12,424 bases of DNA, taken from NCBI GenBank assembly GCA_030039095.1, contig JASHQP010000369.1, positions 1 through 12,424 on the forward strand, read 5' to 3'. The stretch comes from Streptosporangiaceae bacterium. GTDB lineage: Bacteria; Actinomycetota; Actinomycetes; Streptosporangiales; Streptosporangiaceae. Both the position numbers and the translations under genes were made by a program. Positions 7,888 through 12,424 of this stretch are shown piece by piece. Position 1 is the first letter of the stretch, and each line of letters begins with the position of its first letter. Below the pieces are notes generated by a model. It was not told the DNA's origin, made no database searches, and saw only the letters and a program-made list of their open reading frames with translations.

Positions 7888-8664
7888 TCAGCCGCCCGCG
7901 TCCTGGTACTTCTCCGGGATCGTGGCCACCTCGTGGGCGAGCCGCACCCGGTCACCGCGGTACACGTAACGGGTCATCCGGATCGGCCGGGTCGTGCTGT
8001 AGGCCGTCCTGCCGACGACGATCACCGGCGTGCCCGTGGTCAGGCCGAAGAACTCGAACTCGCGCGCGTCTGGCATCCGAACGCCGATCTCGTCCCTGAA
8101 GCCCTGCTGGGGATGGCCGATGTCGGCGAGCAGCTTGATGCTGCCCTGCTCGATATTGCCCGCCTGCTCCAGAGCTGTCCCGCGCGCAAGGTCCATCGGG
8201 AAGAACGACGCCACGAGGAGCCAGGGGACATCCCCGAGGAATCGCTGGGACCTGCGGATCACCACGGGATCGCCCTGCTTGATGTCCAGGCTCCCAGCAA
8301 CGCTTGCGCTCGCTTCGGCCGTCTCGACCACGACCGACGTCGCCCGCTCGGGCTGATCGGCGGCCGGCCCGACCACCGGCAGTGCCGCATCAGCGTGATA
8401 GGCGTCGGGTGAGACGTTGACCCGGGACAGCAGGGCGGTGAACGGCCTGGTCGGCTGCTGCACGAACGTGCCAAGGCCCTGCCGGGTAACCACCAGGCCC
8501 TGGTTGGTCAGCAGCGCTATCGCCAGCCGGACCGTGTTTCTCGACGCCTCGTAGGTCTGCATCAGGTCAGGTTCGCTTGGCAGCCGCTCGCCCGGCCCGT
8601 ACATCCCACGGGCGATCTGGTCCCGCAGGCCGTCGGCGATCTGCTGGTACCGCGCGTGAGCCAC
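7888..8664 (-). CDS. GntR-family (HutC subfamily) transcriptional regulator with UTRA domain
   Basis: A 258-residue regulator. Residues 4-70 are a GntR winged helix-turn-helix: LRDQIARGMYGPGERLPSE, then the recognition helix in SRNTVRLAIALL and the wing GLVVTRQGLGTFV. Residues about 95-248 are a UTRA ligand domain. It has the usual DPVVIRRSQRFLGDVPW segment, a central GSIKLLADIGHP segment (normally SLYxxLE), and TGTPVIVVGRTAYSTTRPI near the end. HutC-type proteins usually repress transport or catabolic genes and are released by a small ligand such as a sugar phosphate or amino acid derivative; the ligand here is unknown. GTG 8664 has AGGGG about seven bases upstream. The upstream region holds palindromic elements suggesting autoregulation. 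Likely targets are itself, the MntP-like gene downstream, or the divergent small membrane protein gene. Confidence 0.95.
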   Translation of the reverse strand: MAHARYQQIADGLRDQIARGMYGPGERLPSEPDLMQTYEASRNTVRLAIALLTNQGLVVTRQGLGTFVQQPTRPFTALLSRVNVSPDAYHADAALPVVGPAADQPERATSVVVETAEASASVAGSLDIKQGDPVVIRRSQRFLGDVPWLLVASFFPMDLARGTALEQAGNIEQGSIKLLADIGHPQQGFRDEIGVRMPDAREFEFFGLTTGTPVIVVGRTAYSTTRPIRMTRYVYRGDRVRLAHEVATIPEKYQDAGG

Positions 8665-8837
8665 TGCTCGCCCCTAACTCATACCCATGATTCTCACCAT
8701 CTGGATAGCTGGAATCTACCCACCCAGGCTGGTTTAAACACACCACTGTTTGGTATGAGTCTAATCGGTGGAAACATCGGTGGCGGCAGGAGACACGCCG
8801 GGCGATGTGCCACCCCTGACTCGGGGAAGTGAGCGCG
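8665..8837. promoter_or_regulatory. Divergent control region of gntR with candidate operators
   Basis: A relatively AT-rich patch between divergent starts. ACTCATACC at 8677-8685 and GGTATGAGT at 8752-8760 form a perfect nine-base inverted repeat 66 bases apart. Between them, TGGTTTAAACACACCA (8730-8745) has TGGT...ACCA ends and an internal GTTTAAAC palindrome. It resembles the TGGTCTAGACCA core bound by DasR, a HutC-subfamily regulator. On the minus strand TAGATT (8718-8713) fits a -10 for gntR, in which case the operator-like site would cover the -35. ATCGGTGG is repeated directly at 8764-8771 and 8776-8783. Promoters for the rightward gene are not clear. Confidence 0.5.
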
Positions 8838-9215
8838 ATGATCATCCTGCTGACCGCCATCGCCGTACTGATCGTGGGCGTGCCGCTCGCCGCCGTCATC
8901 CTCGTAACGTTTGCCAGCTGGCGCGAAGAGCGCGCCCGCAGCATCGCCGGGCGGGCCCCGGGAAACCTGACGGGCGCCGCGAGGAGGCTGCTGGGGTTCC
9001 GGGCCACCGGCATCGCCCGGCCCGCAGGCCGCACGGCATCGGCGAACCCGCGCCCGGTGGCCTGGCCCGCCGGTGAGCACACCGATGCCCTGGACCTCAC
9101 CGACGCCCTCGACCCCCGGGACGCCCTCGACCCCCGGGACGCCCTGGATCCCACAGATGCCCTCGACCCCAGGGGCGGCCCCGCCCTGGCCGGAGGGCCC
9201 CTGAGCGTTCGCTGA
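8838..9215 (+). CDS. Small single-pass membrane protein with C-terminal TDALDP repeats (unknown function)
   Basis: I do not recognise this 125-residue protein. It starts with a hydrophobic helix (residues 2-25, IILLTAIAVLIVGVPLAAVILV). A basic juxtamembrane segment follows (WREERARSIAGR ... RRLLGFR), then a Pro/Ala stretch. Five tandem copies of a (T/R)DALD(P/L) hexapeptide span residues 82-111, and the tail is Gly/Pro-rich. Positive charge after the helix suggests an N-out, C-in topology, which would put the acidic repeats in the cytosol. ATG 8838 has GGGGAA nine bases upstream; GTG 8829 is too close to that site. Codon use is as GC-rich as its neighbours. It is divergent from gntR and ends just before a strong hairpin, so it is probably a one-gene unit. 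It looks like a real gene because of the ribosome site, membrane helix and terminator, but this is less sure than for its neighbours. Confidence 0.72.
   Translation: MIILLTAIAVLIVGVPLAAVILVTFASWREERARSIAGRAPGNLTGAARRLLGFRATGIARPAGRTASANPRPVAWPAGEHTDALDLTDALDPRDALDPRDALDPTDALDPRGGPALAGGPLSVR
9081..9170 (+). repeat. Five tandem 18-bp repeats encoding (T/R)DALD(P/L)
   Basis: Units are at 9081-9098, 9099-9116, 9117-9134, 9135-9152 and 9153-9170. Each encodes x-D-A-L-D-P (Leu in place of Pro in unit 1), with x = T, T, R, R, T. Units differ mainly at third positions (GAT/GAC, CTG/CTC), so the peptide is more uniform than the DNA. Confidence 0.9.
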
Positions 9216-9216
9216 C

Positions 9217-9245
9217 GGGGGGGTAGCCGGGGGCCCGGGTAAGGG
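9217..9245 (+). other. G-quadruplex-forming motif
   Basis: Four G-runs (9217-9223, 9229-9233, 9237-9239, 9243-9245) are separated by loops TAGCC, CCC and TAA, which satisfies G3+N1-7 four times. It begins two bases after a stop codon and shares its last two G-runs with the left arm of the hairpin that follows. Confidence 0.5.
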
Positions 9246-9278
9246 CCGTGGGTCAGCGCGCCCGCGGCCCTTACCCGG
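9235..9278. terminator. Strong stem-loop, probable terminator of the TDALDP gene
   Basis: CCGGGTAAGGGCCG (9235-9248) pairs perfectly with CGGCCCTTACCCGG (9265-9278). The stem can be extended inward by five more pairs, two of them G-U in RNA, leaving a six-base loop (9254-9259), for about 19 pairs in total. There is no T-run after either arm, which is common for actinobacterial terminators. It lies between a rightward stop (9215) and a rightward start (9326). Confidence 0.7.
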
Positions 9279-9313
9279 TCAATCCGTGGATGCGCCTGCC
9301 GCGTGTCGTGTCA

Positions 9314-9319
9314 TACGCT
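9314..9319 (+). promoter_or_regulatory. Possible -10 element for leaderless transcription of the nitrilase-family gene
   Basis: TACGCT fits TAnnnT and ends six bases before the A of ATG 9326, the spacing expected if transcription begins at the start codon. No ribosome site precedes this ATG, which agrees with a leaderless mRNA. No clear -35 is visible. Confidence 0.35.
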
Positions 9320-9325
9320 GCGGAC

Positions 9326-10132
9326 ATGCGGGTCGCCCTCTGCCAGGTACCGATCAGTTCCGATCCGGCGGTCAATCTCGGCCGCGCCAAGGCCGCTCTT
9401 GGCGACGCGGCCGCGGCCGGCGCCGAGCTTGCGGTCTTCCCCGAAGGGACGCAGGCGCGCTTCGGGAGCGACCTGCGCTCGATCGCCGAACCCACCGACG
9501 GCTCGTTCTGCACCGGGCTTGCCGAGGCAGCGCGCGATCACGGCATCGCCGTGATCGCCGGGGTCTACGAGCCGGGGCCGGGCGACCGGGTCTACAACAC
9601 CGCTGTCGCGTTCGACGCGCGCGGAGGCGTGACAGCGGCCTACCGGAAGATCCACCTGTTCGATGCGCTCGGCCAGCGTGAGTCCGACCAGATCGCGCCC
9701 GGGGACGAGCCAGTGATCGCCGAAATCTCCGGGCTGCGGGTCGGCATCCTGATCTGCTACGACATCAGGTTTCCCGAGCACGCACGGGCGCTGGCCGCCC
9801 GGGGCGCCGACCTGATCGTGGTACCGGCCTGCTGGGCGGCCGGGCTGTTCAAGGAGGAGCACTGGGTCACGCTCATCCGCGCGCGGGCCATCGAGAACAC
9901 CGTATGGGTGGCAGCGGCCGACCAGGTTCCCGACCGGTCCGAGCCGCCCACCCGCTCCCCGACGGGCAGCGGGCGCAGCATGCTCGTCGACCCGATGGGC
10001 GTGGTGCGGCTCGATCTCGGGCCGCGGGCGGGCGTCGCCGTCGGCGACGCCGACACCGCGCTGACCGCTGAGATCCGGGCCGACCTGCCGAGCCTGCGGC
10101 ACCGGCGCGAGGACGTGTTCGGCCGGCCCTGA
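9326..10132 (+). CDS. Carbon-nitrogen hydrolase (nitrilase superfamily, Nit/omega-amidase-like)
   Basis: A 268-residue cytosolic hydrolase of the nitrilase superfamily. The catalytic triad is visible as Glu40 (FPEG), Lys108 (YRKIHLFD) and the nucleophile Cys144 (LICYDIRFPE); Glu119 is the usual second glutamate. The RKIHLFD and CYDIRFPE motifs are closest to the Nit branch, whose members include omega-amidase and the deaminated-glutathione amidase of metabolite repair. In an actinomycete the substrate may be different, so I keep it at family level. ATG 9326 gives the standard MRVALCQ start; upstream frame is the hairpin region and is not conserved. The 3' end converges with dedA with only five bases between stops. 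It looks like an ordinary housekeeping gene. Confidence 0.93.
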   Translation: MRVALCQVPISSDPAVNLGRAKAALGDAAAAGAELAVFPEGTQARFGSDLRSIAEPTDGSFCTGLAEAARDHGIAVIAGVYEPGPGDRVYNTAVAFDARGGVTAAYRKIHLFDALGQRESDQIAPGDEPVIAEISGLRVGILICYDIRFPEHARALAARGADLIVVPACWAAGLFKEEHWVTLIRARAIENTVWVAAADQVPDRSEPPTRSPTGSGRSMLVDPMGVVRLDLGPRAGVAVGDADTALTAEIRADLPSLRHRREDVFGRP

Positions 10133-10137
10133 GCCGG

Positions 10138-10842
10138 TCAGTCGCCGCGCTGTTCGGCGCGCAGGTCACCGACGTCGGGCACCTGGCCGCCGCCCGCCTG
10201 GGTATCCGCGCTGCCCTCGGGCTCGGCATCGTCGCCGGACGCGAGCGCGCGATGCCGGCGCACGGCCCAGATGGCCACGGCCGCGACCACGACCAGGGCG
10301 ACCGCGACCGCGAGCCCGGTGCCAACCCGGCGCTCCACAACGCCGTACGCCGAGCCCGCCAGGTACCCGAGCAGGCAGTAGCCGACGCCCCAGACCAGCC
10401 CGCCGGCCACGTTGTAGAGGAGGAACGTCCGGTAGGGCACCCGGACGGCACCCGCAGCGGCCGGCATCACCGCACGCACGAACGCGATGAACCTGCCGAG
10501 CATGACCGCGAGGCCACCGCGCTCGCGCAGGACCGCCCGGGCTCGCTGCGGCCCGCCAGGCAGCCGGCGCATGGCACGCGCGGCGAACAGGCGGTCACCC
10601 ATCCGCCTGCCGATCTCGTAGCCGACGACCGGGCCGGTCACCGCCGCCACCACGACCACGGCCGCGAGCGTGGCCAGCGACAGGTGGCCCCGGCTGGCCA
10701 GTACGCCGCCGAGGACCACGGCCGTCTCACCGGGCAGCACGAACCCGAGGAACACCGCGGTCTCGCCGAACACGAGCGCCGCGATCACCGCGTAGGCAAC
10801 CCACCCGGACAGGTGGGTCAGCTCGCTGACGATCGAGTTCAC
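10138..10842 (-). CDS. DedA-family membrane protein (SNARE-associated/VTT domain)
   Basis: A 234-residue integral membrane protein. Residues 26-39 (GETAVFLGFVLPGE) with Glu27 and Glu39 are the first re-entrant-type motif. GPVVGYEIGRR (70-80) corresponds to the usual GDxxGYxxGR, with the Asp replaced by Pro71. GRFIAFVRAVMPAAAG (116-131) carries the conserved Arg117 and Arg123 and the Pro-Ala-Gly end. Two further hydrophobic segments follow (about 140-162 and 172-193), then a hydrophilic Asp/Glu/Gly tail. DedA proteins are implicated in lipid carrier or phospholipid scrambling and membrane homeostasis. GTG 10842 has AAGGGG six bases before it and gives a standard length; the open frame further upstream is GC-driven and antisense to the next gene. 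It is divergent from the GST gene and convergent with the nitrilase gene. Confidence 0.93.
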   Translation of the reverse strand: MNSIVSELTHLSGWVAYAVIAALVFGETAVFLGFVLPGETAVVLGGVLASRGHLSLATLAAVVVVAAVTGPVVGYEIGRRMGDRLFAARAMRRLPGGPQRARAVLRERGGLAVMLGRFIAFVRAVMPAAAGAVRVPYRTFLLYNVAGGLVWGVGYCLLGYLAGSAYGVVERRVGTGLAVAVALVVVAAVAIWAVRRHRALASGDDAEPEGSADTQAGGGQVPDVGDLRAEQRGD

Positions 10843-10989
10843 CAGCTGCCCCTTCCTGCGCGCGCGGAGAGGCCGCGCCGTCGTCCCTTCAGGTACTGCG
10901 TCCACGCGAACACCGAGGCTATGCAGGGATCTGCGCAAGCCGGCCGTGATCTGGTGTAACCCGTGGTCTAGTAGATAGGAAAGCACGCA
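10843..10989. promoter_or_regulatory. Divergent upstream region of dedA and the GST gene
   Basis: It must contain promoters for both genes. The ribosome sites are visible: AAGGGG on the minus strand near 10849-10854 and AGGAAAG on the plus strand at 10977-10983. I see no convincing -10/-35 pair or operator. Confidence 0.35.
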
Positions 10990-11955
10990 GTGCCCCGCTC
11001 GGCCCCGGAAGGGATGGTGATGCCCTCCATGCCTCAGCCGACCTCGACAGGCGGTTTCGTGCGCCACCAGGGCACGTTCACGGGGCGGATCACGGGGGAT
11101 GGATCGAGTGGCTTCCTCGCGGAGCCGGGGCGCTACCAGCTTTATGCATCGCTCGCCTGCCCGTGGTCGCAGCGGGCGCTGATCGTGCGCAGCCTGCTCG
11201 GGCTCGACCGGGTCATCGGCCTGAGCCTGACCGACCCGATCTCGGGCGAACACGGCTGGCGCTTCCCCGACACCGACGGCGGCGTGGATCCGGTCACCGG
11301 AGCCCGCTTCCTTTCCGAGCTGTACCTGGTCACCGACCCCGGCTATCAGGGCAAGTGCACGCTGCCCATGCTGTGGGACACCCAGACGCAGCGGATCATC
11401 TCTAACGACATGGCGCAGATCACGATCATGCTCGAGACCGAGTTCACCGGCTATCACCGGCCGGGCTCGCCGGACCTCTACCCGGCCGCCCTGCGGCGCG
11501 AAATCGACGCGATCGCCACCCTGATCTACTACGCGGTCAACATCGGCGTGTACAAGGCCGGGCTCGCCACCACGCAGGCGGAGTACGAAGAGGCGTTCGA
11601 TGCCCTGTTCGCGACCATGGACGCGCTGGACGAGCGGCTGGCCCGGCGCAGGTTCCTGCTGGGCAGCGAGCCCTGCGAGGCGGACGTCCGGCTGTTCCCG
11701 ACGCTGGCCAGGTTCGATGCGGTCTACTACACCCTGTTCAAGTGCAACCTGCGGCGGCTGATCGACTACCAGTACCTGTGGGGTTACGCGCGCGACCTTT
11801 ACCAGCGGCCGGGTTTCGGCGATACAACCGACTTCGATCAGATCAAACGCCACTACTATCAGACCCAGAGTTGGGTCAACCCGTCGCGAATCGTGCCGAA
11901 GGGCCCGTATATCAGCTGGCTGGAGCCCCACGGCAGAGATCGCATCTCAGGGTAA
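10990..11955 (+). CDS. Glutathionyl-hydroquinone reductase-like GST (ECM4/YqjG family)
   Basis: A 321-residue Xi/Omega-type glutathione S-transferase. The thioredoxin-like N-terminal domain carries YASLACPWSQRALIVRSLLGL with catalytic Cys57, and CTLPMLWD holds the cis-Pro. SNDMAQI is the usual thiol-binding SNxS/E segment. The C-terminal helical domain has YQYLWGYARDLYQ and ends with the DFDQIKRHYYQTQ...NPSRIVPKGP signature of ECM4 proteins. Family members reduce glutathionyl-hydroquinones. Most actinomycetes make mycothiol instead, so the thiol may be mycothiol. The canonical CPWAHR is CPWSQR here. GTG 10990 has AGGA nine bases upstream, but ATG 11014 or ATG 11020, behind GGAAGGG, would also work and would remove an unconserved leader. 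It is followed by kgd in the same direction after 100 bases. Confidence 0.92.
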   Translation: MPRSAPEGMVMPSMPQPTSTGGFVRHQGTFTGRITGDGSSGFLAEPGRYQLYASLACPWSQRALIVRSLLGLDRVIGLSLTDPISGEHGWRFPDTDGGVDPVTGARFLSELYLVTDPGYQGKCTLPMLWDTQTQRIISNDMAQITIMLETEFTGYHRPGSPDLYPAALRREIDAIATLIYYAVNIGVYKAGLATTQAEYEEAFDALFATMDALDERLARRRFLLGSEPCEADVRLFPTLARFDAVYYTLFKCNLRRLIDYQYLWGYARDLYQRPGFGDTTDFDQIKRHYYQTQSWVNPSRIVPKGPYISWLEPHGRDRISG

Positions 11956-12030
11956 CTGGACGGATACGGACCGCTAGACGCCTACGCAGTCCAGACGCGC
12001 CGACGGGTAGCCTGGTGTGCGGAAATGACA

Positions 12031-12036
12031 GATAAT
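12031..12036 (+). promoter_or_regulatory. Possible -10 element upstream of kgd
   Basis: GATAAT matches TATAAT at five of six positions and lies 20 bases before ATG 12056. Transcription would begin near 12043, just ahead of the purine-rich ribosome site GGAAGAGGGGG (12045-12055). No good -35 is seen at 16-18 bases; TAGCCT at 12008-12013 is weak. The rest of the GST-kgd gap (11956-12055) shows nothing else clear. Confidence 0.35.
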
Positions 12037-12055
12037 CCAGTGTCGGAAGAGGGGG

Positions 12056-12424
12056 ATGTCCTCCGTGTCTGCTGATGCCCCAGAGTCGGCCGCGGATCTG
12101 ACCGCTTCAGCGAACGGCAGTCGTGGCGCGCAGGAGGCGCCGCGCGGTGCAGCGTCTGGAGCCAATTCCGCGAGCACGGATTTCGGGCCCAACGAATGGC
12201 TGGTCGACGAGCTCTACCAGCGCTATCAGGCAGACCCCGGCTCGGTCGACCGGGCCTGGTGGAACTTCTTCGCCGACTACCATCCAAGGCCGCAGGAGCA
12301 GCCGCGGGCCGCAGGAAACGCAGCAACGGCCGCGGGCCAGGCACCGGCGTTGCCCACCGCCCCGGCCGCAGGCGGCTCGGAGGGCGGGCCATCCGCAGGC
12401 GGGCCAGCCAGCGGCCCGGCCGCA
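12056..12424 (+). CDS. kgd: Multifunctional 2-oxoglutarate decarboxylase/dehydrogenase E1 (Kgd), N-terminal fragment
   Basis: The first 123 codons of a very large TCA-cycle gene run off the right edge. A variable Ser/Ala-rich leader is followed at residue 46 by NEWLVDELYQRYQADPGSVD and then AWWNFFADY. This is the conserved N-terminal motif of E1o/Kgd, which docks the enzyme to its partners. An Ala/Pro/Gly-rich linker begins right after, as in actinobacterial Kgd proteins where it leads to a fused E2-like catalytic domain. The full protein (about 1,200-1,270 residues in relatives) decarboxylates 2-oxoglutarate with thiamine diphosphate and works in the 2-oxoglutarate dehydrogenase complex. ATG 12056 follows GGAAGAGGGGG closely; GTG 12065 has a better-spaced GAGGGGG and is an equal alternative. 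Gene identity is sure, the start is not. Confidence 0.94.
   Translation, partial: MSSVSADAPESAADLTASANGSRGAQEAPRGAASGANSASTDFGPNEWLVDELYQRYQADPGSVDRAWWNFFADYHPRPQEQPRAAGNAATAAGQAPALPTAPAAGGSEGGPSAGGPASGPAA

Noticed and set aside
9081..9170. Tandem repeats considered as a CRISPR array
   Set aside because: Units are contiguous with no spacers, keep an 18-base coding period and lie inside an open frame; no cas genes.
10843..11931. Fusion-like extension of the DedA frame to 597 codons
   Set aside because: It is antisense to the GST gene; GTG 10842 with AAGGGG gives the normal DedA length.

Overview
This window is about 12.4 kb of very GC-rich DNA with strong third-position GC bias. Many GTG starts, short gaps and a Kgd-type 2-oxoglutarate decarboxylase gene at the right edge point to a chromosomal segment of an actinomycete. 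The N-terminus of that last protein and the style of the glycan genes fit the Streptomyces/Streptosporangiales/Frankia side of the phylum, but the sequence does not fix the genus. I see no rRNA, tRNA, CRISPR array, transposase or phage gene. No gene-free stretch exceeds 300 bases; the longest are 2580-2800, 8665-8837, 9216-9325, 10843-10989 and 11956-12055, all described below.

Left part (1-1527): the C-terminal half of a divergent MIO-type aromatic amino acid/histidine ammonia-lyase runs in from outside. A VIT1/CCC1-family metal transporter with a histidine-rich N-terminal tail follows 12 bases later.

Centre (1545-6900): a glycan-type island. A GDP-mannose 4,6-dehydratase gene (gmd) faces away from a tightly overlapped three-gene operon: GT4 glycosyltransferase, class I methyltransferase, and a 'prenyltransferase/squalene-cyclase-repeat' alpha/alpha-barrel protein. 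A second, CmcI-like methyltransferase gene converges on the operon. I recall similar GT4-MT-barrel-MT sets from other actinomycetes without an assigned product. This is the best candidate here for an undescribed pathway: building and methylating a (deoxy)hexose-containing glycoconjugate. The GT4 coding sequence carries, near its start, two copies of a palindromic GC-rich repeat that are translated in frame.

Right-centre (6984-9278): a lone single-cluster [3Fe-4S] ferredoxin gene, an MntP-like membrane exporter gene, and a GntR/UTRA regulator gene whose upstream region holds two kinds of inverted repeat. Next is a small one-helix membrane protein ending in five TDALDP-type hexapeptide repeats, followed by a very strong hairpin overlapping a G-quadruplex motif.

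Right part (9326-12424): a nitrilase-superfamily amidohydrolase, a DedA membrane protein (convergent), a glutathionyl-hydroquinone-reductase-like GST (divergent from dedA) and the first 123 codons of kgd/sucA. These look like ordinary core genes.
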